This document shows positions 1-6,577 of a stretch of DNA of 26,375 nt, in pieces (position 1 is the first letter of the stretch; the number at the start of each line of letters is the position of its first letter). The translations under genes were made by a program, and so were the position numbers. A model generated the notes under the pieces. It worked only from the letters and a program-made list of their open reading frames with translations. It was not told the origin of the DNA and ran no database searches. Source of the stretch: JAZKIX01 sp040384645 (GTDB taxonomy: Bacteria; Pseudomonadota; Gammaproteobacteria; Burkholderiales; Burkholderiaceae_D); contig JAZKIX010000084.1 of the NCBI GenBank assembly GCA_040384645.1, positions 1 through 26,375 on the forward strand, in the 5' to 3' direction.

Positions 1-446
1 GCGCCGCTGGGCAAGCCCGACACGTCCACAGCGGTCAGGCGGTCCGTGGTCGAATTGTCGCCCAGCTGGCCGCGGTCGTTGAAGCCCCAGCACTTGACCC
101 CGCCTGCTGACATCAATGCGCAGGAATGGTAACCACCGGTGGCAATGGCCGCCACACCGCTGGCCAACCCAGTCACGTCCACTGCGGTCGGCCGATCCAT
201 GGTCGAGTTGTCGCCTAGCTGGCCGTAGCCGCTGCCGCCCCAGCACTTGACCCCGCCTGCTGAAGTCACCGCGCAAGTATGTATGAGCCCCGCCGCAATC
301 TTGCCTATCCCGCTCAATGGCAGACTGGCCAGCAGCACACACAGCGCCAGACACAAGCCCATTAACCACGCCAACACAGGACGGGTCGGTAAAAAATCGT
401 GGGAAAGCAGGTAACGCTGCGCAGGGTTCAGGGATGTCATATTCAT
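1..446 (-). CDS. RCC1-repeat exported protein, 5' part only
   Basis: Reading on the minus strand from an ATG at 446 (a second in-frame ATG lies at 440), the frame stays open to the window edge, so at least 148 residues are visible and the C-terminus is missing. Residues about 24-46 form a hydrophobic segment that fits a signal peptide or membrane anchor. Two roughly 51-residue RCC1-type repeats follow, each with the pattern H-[ST]-C-A-[LV]-x(4)-GGVKCWG then GQLGDNST. RCC1 repeats build beta-propeller blades. In bacteria such proteins are usually secreted or surface proteins of unknown ligand. No clear Shine-Dalgarno precedes either ATG. A much longer relative lies at 21550-24398 in the same window. 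The family call is firm; the function is unknown. Confidence 0.85.
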   Translation of the reverse strand, partial: MNMTSLNPAQRYLLSHDFLPTRPVLAWLMGLCLALCVLLASLPLSGIGKIAAGLIHTCAVTSAGGVKCWGGSGYGQLGDNSTMDRPTAVDVTGLASGVAAIATGGYHSCALMSAGGVKCWGFNDRGQLGDNSTTDRLTAVDVSGLPSG

Positions 447-799
447 TGAATTTTTTTGAACTTGTGGTTGGATAGGCTCATTGGTTGCGCATGCTTTGCT
501 GAAAATCGATGCGTCTATTGGATGCGCCTGTTTGATGATCCTGGAAATCTCAAGCAGCGCCACGCTTGCTGCGCGGCCAATTATTGCATGCAATTGCCTG
601 TTAATTTGATAGAACAACAAAAAGTCGCGCCATCAATTCAACGTGGCGGATTTGGATTGCGGGCAGTGGCCGGACTGGTGCCTGGGCGGTGCTTGCACGC
701 TCACTGCAATGGGAACGGGTGGGATGTCGGCATGCCCGGGGTGAGCTTATTGCGCCCGATATCGGCGCAATCCAACCACGCGCTCTACTGGAATAGGCT
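447..799. other. Intergenic region between two minus-strand genes
   Basis: This stretch should hold the promoter of the RCC1 gene and the 3' end of the chemotaxis transcript. An open frame on the plus strand (456-803) has no ribosome binding site, no recognisable domain and an odd Cys/His/Arg composition, so I do not call it a gene. The only clear structure is the perfect inverted repeat at 749-771, listed separately. Confidence 0.5.
749..771. terminator. Perfect 8-bp hairpin downstream of the chemotaxis gene
   Basis: ATTGCGCC (749-756) and GGCGCAAT (764-771) are perfect inverted repeats around a 7-nt loop. The hairpin lies 29 bp past the stop codon of the minus-strand chemotaxis receptor. 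Neither side has a U-tract, so intrinsic termination is only possible, not shown. It could also act as a 3' stabilising stem or a protein-binding palindrome. Confidence 0.4.
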
Positions 800-2401
800 T
801 TAAGCAGAAAGTACGAGTTGGGTCGACGCTGGCGTCGCAGTCACGGCTGCCGCCGCATCCAGCCGGAATACGCTGGCCAATTTGGCCAGGGTGGCGGCTT
901 GATCTTGCAGCGATTCAGCGGCAGCGGCGGCTTGCTCGACCAGCGCCGCGTTTTGCTGTGTGACCTGATCCATTAGCACCACGGCGTCGTTCACTTGCGC
1001 GATGCCGGTGCTTTGTTCCTGGCTGGCGACGGTGATTTCGGCCATGATGTGAGTCACTTTGCGCACGCTCTCGACCACTTCATCCATGGTAGTGCCGGCA
1101 TCGGACACCAGCCGCCCGCCGGTGGCGACTTTCTCGACCGAATCGCCGATCAGGCTTTTGATTTCTTTGGCGGCGCTGGCTGAGCGTTGCGCCAGGTTGC
1201 GCACTTCGGCCGCGACCACAGCGAAGCCGCGCCCTTGCTCACCGGCCCTGGCCGCTTCGACCGCGGCATTCAATGCCAAAATATTGGTTTGGAAGGCGAT
1301 GCCGTCGATCACGCCGATGATGTCGACAATCTTTCTGGATGAATCGTTGATCGAACCCATGGTCGACACCACTTGTGCCACCACTGCGCCGCCGCGTTCA
1401 GCCACGCCTGATGCCGCGGCCGCCAGCTGATTGGCTTCGCGCGCGTTCTCGGCATTTTGCTTGACGGTGCTGGTCAATTGTTCCATGGCGGACGCGGTTT
1501 CTTCCAGCGAACCGGCTTGTTTTTCGGTGCGCGACGACAGGTCGAGATTGCCGGCCGCGATCTGGCTCGATGCGGTGGCAATGCTATCGGTGCCGATGCG
1601 GATTTGCCTGACGGTCGAGGCCAGGCTGACACGCATGGTTTCCAGCGCCGTGAGCAAACGACCCAATTCATCATGCGTGACCACATCGACTTGTTGTTTG
1701 CTCAGATCGCCCTGCGCTACCTGCTCCGCCAGCGACAGAGCGCGGGTGAGCGGGTGCGTGATACTGCGGGTCAGGTACCAGGCCAGCAAACTACCCACGA
1801 CGAAGGCACCGATGCCGCCCAGCAGCAGTACCGTACTGCCGGATTGATAGTCGGCATCGACCGATTTTGCCGCCAGGTCGATGGATTTTTGATAGTAGGA
1901 CAAGACGTTTTCGATGCTGAGGACATAGGCGTTGAGGGCGGGCACCATCTCGTCGTCCAGCATCTTTTTGACATCGGCTTCGTTGCCGCCTTCCTTCAAT
2001 TTCAAGACGCTTTTGCGCTTCTCGACGTAGGTGGAGCGCTTGGCGCCGACTTCGGCGAAGAGTTGCTTTTCTTCGGCTGATTCGAGAGTGGCTTCCACCT
2101 TCTTTTGCACCTCTGAAATCAGCTTGCTTTGCTGATCCATTTGCGCTTGAAAATATTTTTGGCTGTCTGGATCAGTGCTTCTGACAAAGGCCAAGGCGCG
2201 CAGCGCATTCGATTTGGTGCCCAAGAGCCACTCGTGGGCGTGACGTTCCTTGACCAGCAAATTGCCCACCAAATGCTCTGCGGAGTTACCGATGCTGGCC
2301 AGGCGCATCATGCCGCTGGCACTCATCAAGGCGACTAGAAACAAGATCAAGCCAAAGCCGAGGCCGAGACGGGCACCAATTTTAAGATTTGATACACGCA
2401 T
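800..2401 (-). CDS. Methyl-accepting chemotaxis protein
   Basis: A 533-residue transmembrane chemoreceptor. It has a first membrane helix (about 10-32), a helical periplasmic sensor of four-helix-bundle type (about 33-187), a second helix (about 188-211), HAMP (about 211-265) and a cytoplasmic signalling domain. The invariant hairpin tip is at about 360-405, including IAFQTNILALNAAVEAARAG. The tip contacts CheA/CheW; the ligand is not predictable. No C-terminal NWETF-type CheR/CheB tether is present. The frame opens further upstream (to 2494). I chose the ATG at 2401 because GGAGA sits 5-6 nt before it and the protein then begins MRVSNLKIG, a typical start for this receptor class. A possible FliA promoter lies about 70 bp upstream. 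No other chemotaxis gene is adjacent, so it is probably an orphan receptor. Confidence 0.95.
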   Translation of the reverse strand: MRVSNLKIGARLGLGFGLILFLVALMSASGMMRLASIGNSAEHLVGNLLVKERHAHEWLLGTKSNALRALAFVRSTDPDSQKYFQAQMDQQSKLISEVQKKVEATLESAEEKQLFAEVGAKRSTYVEKRKSVLKLKEGGNEADVKKMLDDEMVPALNAYVLSIENVLSYYQKSIDLAAKSVDADYQSGSTVLLLGGIGAFVVGSLLAWYLTRSITHPLTRALSLAEQVAQGDLSKQQVDVVTHDELGRLLTALETMRVSLASTVRQIRIGTDSIATASSQIAAGNLDLSSRTEKQAGSLEETASAMEQLTSTVKQNAENAREANQLAAAASGVAERGGAVVAQVVSTMGSINDSSRKIVDIIGVIDGIAFQTNILALNAAVEAARAGEQGRGFAVVAAEVRNLAQRSASAAKEIKSLIGDSVEKVATGGRLVSDAGTTMDEVVESVRKVTHIMAEITVASQEQSTGIAQVNDAVVLMDQVTQQNAALVEQAAAAAESLQDQAATLAKLASVFRLDAAAAVTATPASTQLVLSA

Positions 2402-2472
2402 GATGTCTCCGGTGATCAATGCTGCGGTCGGAATGCTGGGAAAACCAGTTATTGCAGTAATTGTGTTGGTTG

Positions 2473-2499
2473 TTATCGAGGCCGGGTTTGCCACATTTG
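2473..2499 (-). promoter_or_regulatory. Candidate FliA (sigma-28) promoter for the chemoreceptor
   Basis: On the minus strand the sequence reads CAAA, exactly 15 nt, then CTCGATAA. The enterobacterial FliA consensus is TAAA-N15-GCCGATAA, so 3 of 4 and 6 of 8 positions match at the exact spacing. It would start transcription about 60 nt upstream of the chosen start codon. Chemoreceptors are commonly FliA-dependent. This is motif matching by eye only. Confidence 0.4.
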
Positions 2500-2730
2500 C
2501 TTTGGTGGCAGCATCGCCATAAATTTACTATTCGTCGATTGTTGATAATAAAAGAATGTTTGGGTGCTGTCGCACATTATTTGGGCACGAGTTGACCGCA
2601 TAGACCACAGGCGCCAAATTGATGCACACAAGGCAGACAATCCCATTTAATATCGCTGGCTCAATCAGGTTTCACGCGACTTGCGGATCGATGCCGTGTT
2701 GCTTGTCTACAATCATTTTTTTCAAAATCC
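2500..2730. other. Divergent intergenic region, chemoreceptor / mannosidase
   Basis: An AT-richer spacer between the chemoreceptor (-) and the beta-mannosidase gene (+). I see no convincing sigma-70 promoter, operator or structured RNA for the mannosidase gene. The sequence just before its ATG lacks a Shine-Dalgarno, so its translation signal is unclear. Confidence 0.4.
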
Positions 2731-5310
2731 ATGTTCACACTTTCTCGTATCGAGCTCGCCACCGGCTGGCAATTGCGCGCGATGGACGCCGCACTGACGC
2801 CGCAGCAAAATTTTTCTGCCGTCGATGGCTGGCTAGCGGCCACCGTACCGGGCACGGTCTATCAAGACTTGCTGGCGCAGGGCCAGATTCCCGATCCTTG
2901 GCTAGAAATGAATGAATTACAAGTGCAATGGGTGGCCGAGCGCGACTGGCTTTACCGCACCCAATTCACGCTGGAGCAGGACGCGCTGGAGAAAAGGCAG
3001 GAACACGGGCAGGTTGACTTGTGTTTTGACGGCCTCGATACCTTTGCCACGGTCTGGCTCAATGGCGTGCAGATTCTGGTATCCGACAATATGTTCGTGC
3101 CGCTGCGCCAGCCTGTGAGGAATTTACTGATCGCCGGTAACAATACGCTGTGCATCGTGTTCGAATCGGCGTTGCGACGCGGCCGTGCAGTCGAAGCCGA
3201 ACACGGCGGCAAGCGCCCTCTCTGGAACGGCGACAGCAGCCGCCTCTTTGTGCGCAAGGCGCAATATCACTATGGCTGGGACTGGGGTCCGGTATTGCTA
3301 ACGGCAGGGCCGTGGAAACCGGTCGCTCTGCAGCATTATTCGGCACGGATTGACGAGGTAGATGCGGTGGTCGAAGTCGCGCCGGATCTGGCCAGCGCCA
3401 GCGTCCGGCTTCGCACGAAGGTGGTCGTGGCAGAACAGAAGCGCAGCGGATTGCAATTGCGGCAGCGCCTGCTTGATCCCGACGGCCGCGAAGTGGTGTG
3501 TGAGGCACAACCACTTACGACTGAAAATTCCTGTACATGGCAACTCGACCAGCCGCAACTCTGGTGGCCGGCCGGGCACGGTGCACAAGCGCTCTACACA
3601 CTAGAAACCACGCTGCTGGCCGGCGATCTCAAGCTGCATAGCGAGTGCCGGAAAATCGGCCTGCGCCGCCTGCGCCTGATTCAGGAACCGGTGCAGGGCG
3701 AAGCTGGCAGCAGCTTCTATTTCGAGGTCAATCATCAAGCGCTGTTTATCGGCGGCGCCAACTGGATTCCTGACGATAACTTGCTCAACCGGATCACGCC
3801 GGCGCGCTATCGGCAGCGTGTGCAACAGGCAGTTGACGGCAATATGACGATGCTGCGGGTCTGGGCTGGTGGTATCTATGAAGACGAAGCGTTTTACGAT
3901 GCCTGCGATGAACTCGGCGTTTTGGTGTGGCAGGATTTTCTGTTTGCTTGCGGCGTGTACCCGGCGCATCCGGCATTTTTAAACAGTGTCGAAGCCGAAG
4001 CGCGCGCCGCCATCCGGCGCCTGCGCCATCGCGCCAGCCTGGCAATCTGGTGCGGCAATAACGAAGATTATGCGATTGCCGAATCGGTTGGCCTGTACGG
4101 CCCCGACCAGCCGCGCGCCAAGTTCGAGGCGCTGGCGATTTACGAAGACTTGCTGCCGGCGCTGTGCCGCGAACTCGATCCTGGCCGTATCTATTGGCCG
4201 GGCAGCCCGTATTCGCCCACCGGTGAAGGCGCGCCATCGCTGCTGTCGTCCAACCAGAGCACCGGCGACCGCCATAGCTGGGAAGTGTGGCATGGCGCCA
4301 TGCATCCGTATCAGCAATACAAGCAATTCGAAGGCCGTTTCGTCAGCGAATTCGGCATGCAATCGATGCCCTCGATGGCAGTCTTGCAGCAAGCCATTGC
4401 ACTAGCCAATTTGACTTTGCAAAGCGCCGCACTGATCCATCACAACAAGGCGGGATCGAACAATGTGCCGGACGGACATCCGCGCTTGGTCAAATATCTG
4501 ATCGACAATCTAGGTGAAGAATGGGGCGGCCCGTCGCCACGTGCAGGCAGTCTCGACCAGCATGTCTACGCTACCCAATTCATCCAGGCCGAAGCGATGC
4601 ATTACGCCTACATGGATTTTCGGCGGCGCTGGCAAACGCCGGGCCGGCGTGCGCTGGGCGGTGCGCTAGTGTGGCAGCTCAATGATTGCTGGCCTGCTAC
4701 CAGCTGGGCCGTCATCGATGTCAACGGTACGCCCAAGCCGGCGTATTTCAGCATCAAGCGCATGCTGGCGCCATTTGCCATCGGCCTATTGCAAGAGGCT
4801 GGCCAGCTCACAGCGTGGATCGTCAACGGTAGCAGCAGCGCTTGCGCGCTAGCGTTGCGGTTGCAGGTTTTTTCGCTCGATGGAAGTTTGCTGGATGAAC
4901 ACAGCGAGACCGTCAACGCCATGGAAAATTGCGTCACGCCGATCATGCTAGCGCCGCGTAACGAGCGCCAGCCGGTGATTGCCGCCGCCACTTTGTATCG
5001 GATGGACGGTGACCAGCCAGAACGCATCGCCGCCAACGTTGCCTGGCCAGAACCGTACAAGGATCACGTCTGGCCCGACCCACACATTCACATCGAACGT
5101 GTGTCGAGCGAACGCATCACGCTGACCGTCAGCCGTCCCACCAAAGGCATCTGGCTGCAGACCGAACACCCGGTGCGCTGGAGCGACAACTTCATCGACC
5201 TGATGCCGGGTGAGTCGCGCACGCTAGAGGCGCCGGGCTTGGGTGCGCAAGCCATCGATTGCCGTTATCTGGGCCACGCGGCGCATCCGGCGCCGTGGGC
5301 GGCTAAATAA
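2731..5310 (+). CDS. Beta-mannosidase, glycoside hydrolase family 2
   Basis: An 859-residue GH2 enzyme expected to release terminal beta-linked mannose from manno-oligosaccharides. The N-terminal jelly-roll (about 1-200) holds the substrate-site motif YHYGWDWGP (about 179-187), typical of beta-mannosidases. An Ig-like domain follows, then the TIM barrel with acid/base Glu445 in WCGNNED and nucleophile Glu540 in VSEFGMQ. C-terminal beta domains complete a full-length protein. There is no signal peptide, so it is probably cytoplasmic and acts on imported oligosaccharides, but no transporter or mannanase is adjacent. No Shine-Dalgarno precedes the ATG at 2731, and no better start exists upstream. 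The stop codon lies inside the first bases of repeat copy A. The family call is very secure; the natural substrate is inferred. Confidence 0.95.
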   Translation: MFTLSRIELATGWQLRAMDAALTPQQNFSAVDGWLAATVPGTVYQDLLAQGQIPDPWLEMNELQVQWVAERDWLYRTQFTLEQDALEKRQEHGQVDLCFDGLDTFATVWLNGVQILVSDNMFVPLRQPVRNLLIAGNNTLCIVFESALRRGRAVEAEHGGKRPLWNGDSSRLFVRKAQYHYGWDWGPVLLTAGPWKPVALQHYSARIDEVDAVVEVAPDLASASVRLRTKVVVAEQKRSGLQLRQRLLDPDGREVVCEAQPLTTENSCTWQLDQPQLWWPAGHGAQALYTLETTLLAGDLKLHSECRKIGLRRLRLIQEPVQGEAGSSFYFEVNHQALFIGGANWIPDDNLLNRITPARYRQRVQQAVDGNMTMLRVWAGGIYEDEAFYDACDELGVLVWQDFLFACGVYPAHPAFLNSVEAEARAAIRRLRHRASLAIWCGNNEDYAIAESVGLYGPDQPRAKFEALAIYEDLLPALCRELDPGRIYWPGSPYSPTGEGAPSLLSSNQSTGDRHSWEVWHGAMHPYQQYKQFEGRFVSEFGMQSMPSMAVLQQAIALANLTLQSAALIHHNKAGSNNVPDGHPRLVKYLIDNLGEEWGGPSPRAGSLDQHVYATQFIQAEAMHYAYMDFRRRWQTPGRRALGGALVWQLNDCWPATSWAVIDVNGTPKPAYFSIKRMLAPFAIGLLQEAGQLTAWIVNGSSSACALALRLQVFSLDGSLLDEHSETVNAMENCVTPIMLAPRNERQPVIAAATLYRMDGDQPERIAANVAWPEPYKDHVWPDPHIHIERVSSERITLTVSRPTKGIWLQTEHPVRWSDNFIDLMPGESRTLEAPGLGAQAIDCRYLGHAAHPAPWAAK

Positions 5311-5398
5311 TACTGGCGGGTGTATTAAAAAAGACCCAATTAAAACGTGCGGGTGAGCGGTGGTTTATCGGCATACTCCCAGATATATCGCCGTTTTT
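5306..5398 (+). repeat. Dispersed intergenic element, copy A
   Basis: One of four related copies in the window. It begins AATAATACTGG, continues through TGTATT, a CCCAAT block and GTGCGGGT, and ends in CATACTCCC followed by a T-rich stretch. TAATAC and GTATTA can pair as hairpin 1. The second stem (GGGTG with TACTCCC) is weaker than in copies B and C, and this is the most diverged copy at its 3' end. Its first bases overlap the stop codon of the beta-mannosidase gene. Minus-strand open frames over it are readouts of the repeat. Confidence 0.8.
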
Positions 5399-5438
5399 CT
5401 GCTGGGTACCGGTGAGACTCCAAGAAATGCGTGGAGGG

Positions 5439-5480
5439 TCTCCTTCCCTGTCAAGGCGCTCAGCCAGAGGGGAAGGGAGA
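5439..5480. terminator. Hairpin between convergent genes
   Basis: TCTCCTTCCC (5439-5448) can pair with GGGAAGGGAGA (5470-5480) with one bulged base. The loop contains a further GGC/GCC pair. It lies between the convergent beta-mannosidase and dehydrogenase genes, where a bidirectional terminator would be expected. There is no clean U-run on either side, so the function is tentative. Confidence 0.4.
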
Positions 5481-5530
5481 GAATATTTCGTTCGCAAGGA
5501 TAGCAAAACACACGTATCCATCGCCTCGCC

Positions 5531-6331
5531 CTAGCGCTCCCCAATCACTTTCGATCCTAATAATATGGCTAGCTTCCGGCTCAAAAAGCGCGCCACAAAT
5601 GCCGCCGCCTGATTGCCAAAACCTGGGATCAGGGTCGGTTTTTTGCCGAGATTATTTAAGATAGTCGTCACCAGCGGGGCGACTTCCACACCTTGTGCGC
5701 TGGTGCCGGCGACGCTGGCAAATTCGGTTTTTGTGCTGCCGGGGCAGACTGCCAGCACGTCGACCCCATGCTTTTTCAATTCAAACCATAAGCCTTCCGA
5801 GAACTGCAGGCAGTAGCTTTTGGCGGCGGAATAATTGGTCCAAAATGGCAGGGGCATGAAGGCTGAAGCGGAACAAATATTAATGATGCCGCCGCGTTTT
5901 TTTCGCACCATCAAGCGGCCGAAATAGTGTGCCAGCATCAGCGGGGCGCGGCAGTTGACGTGCAGCAGCGCAAGCTCATGTTCCAGGCTATGGTCGAGAA
6001 AAGCGCCGGTTAAGGCAAAGCCGGCATTGTTAACCAACAGGCCGATATCGCATTGTTGCGTCTGCGTTGCGATGACTTGTAAAAAATCAGGTGTGGATAG
6101 ATCGGCCGCAATTACCATGACCTCAATCGCATGCTTGCTGCGCAATTGCTCAGCCAGTTGCTGCAAGCGTTCTTCGCGTCGTGCCACCAATATCAGGTTC
6201 ATGCCGCGCGGCGCCAGTTGGCGGGCGAATTCGGCACCGATGCCTGACGAGGCACCTGTGATGAGCGCCCAAGAGCCATATTTTTGCTGGAATAACGGCA
6301 TCTGTTTTGAAGCCATCTGTTTTGATGCCAT
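5531..6331 (-). CDS. Short-chain dehydrogenase/reductase (SDR)
   Basis: A 266-residue NAD(P)-dependent oxidoreductase of the classical SDR type. It has TGASSGIG (25-32, cofactor loop), NNAG (101-104) and catalytic Ser154 with Tyr167-x3-Lys171 in NYSAAK. Arg51-Arg52 after the second beta strand favours NADP(H). The protein resembles the DltE/YqjQ-like SDR group; the substrate is unknown. AGGAAAA lies just before the ATG at 6331, so I keep this start even though Met6 and Met11 are also possible. The N-terminus reads MASKQMASKQM, the product of a 15-bp tandem duplication. It sits downstream of the terminator of the ABC operon and is probably transcribed on its own. Confidence 0.93.
   Translation of the reverse strand: MASKQMASKQMPLFQQKYGSWALITGASSGIGAEFARQLAPRGMNLILVARREERLQQLAEQLRSKHAIEVMVIAADLSTPDFLQVIATQTQQCDIGLLVNNAGFALTGAFLDHSLEHELALLHVNCRAPLMLAHYFGRLMVRKKRGGIINICSASAFMPLPFWTNYSAAKSYCLQFSEGLWFELKKHGVDVLAVCPGSTKTEFASVAGTSAQGVEVAPLVTTILNNLGKKPTLIPGFGNQAAAFVARFLSRKLAILLGSKVIGER
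6299..6325. repeat. 15-bp tandem duplication at the SDR start
   Basis: CATCTGTTTTGA occurs at 6299-6310 and again at 6314-6325, exactly 15 bp apart. It duplicates five codons (MASKQ) at the N-terminus of the dehydrogenase and supplies two extra in-frame ATGs. Confidence 0.85.
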
Positions 6332-6378
6332 TTTTCCTGCTTTCGTGACTTCGGGGATGGTAATAATAAAGGCTTACT

Positions 6379-6407
6379 GAAGGCAACCGGAAGCCCCGGC
6401 TGCCTTC
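6379..6407 (-). terminator. Hairpin terminator of the ABC-transporter operon
   Basis: GAAGGCA (6379-6385) pairs with TGCCTTC (6401-6407). After one mismatch, CCGG (6387-6390) pairs with CCGG (6396-6399), leaving a 5-nt loop. On the minus strand it is followed within about 10 nt by a T-rich stretch. It lies 9 bp past the stop codon of the 37-residue protein and before the dehydrogenase gene. Confidence 0.6.
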
Positions 6408-6416
6408 CAACACAAC

Positions 6417-6530
6417 TTAACCGCCGTGCATACTTTTCATCATGCTCACCAAATCCACCGCCTGAACGGCGCCGATGATCGCTGCGATGACGAGGATGAA
6501 GACGAGGCCAATCGATAATTTCTTTTTCAT
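6417..6530 (-). CDS. 37-residue membrane miniprotein in the ABC operon
   Basis: A short frame starts at ATG 6530 with GGAAC about 5 nt upstream and stops at 6417. The product begins MKKKLSIGLVFILVIAAI, continues through a hydrophobic stretch to about residue 24, and ends in a short Met/Lys/Gly/His-containing tail (MMKSMHGG). Three lysines followed by one hydrophobic helix predict an inner-membrane single-pass protein or an uncleaved signal anchor. It lies 47 bp after the permease stop, on the same strand, and directly before a terminator hairpin, so it belongs to the transporter operon. The family is not recognised. Small single-helix proteins of this kind often modulate a transporter, but that role here is inference. 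Confidence 0.65.
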   Translation of the reverse strand: MKKKLSIGLVFILVIAAIIGAVQAVDLVSMMKSMHGG

Positions 6531-6577
6531 TTTCGTTCCAATTTATAGGTGAGTTACTGATGTGAGATGTAGGTGAG

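Noticed and set aside
456..803. 115-residue open frame on the plus strand
   Set aside because: No ribosome binding site, no recognisable domain, overlaps the 3' end of the chemoreceptor on the other strand, and its composition looks like non-coding GC-rich DNA.
1059..2080. Several long plus-strand frames antisense to the chemoreceptor
   Set aside because: They arise from strong GC codon bias of the real gene; similar shadow frames accompany most genes in the window.
5303..5521. 72-residue minus-strand frame ending in a sequence shared with another frame near 18344-18595
   Set aside because: The shared tail (around FFNTPASII and FLNTSASII) is simply the antisense readout of the dispersed repeat copies A and C, not a conserved protein.
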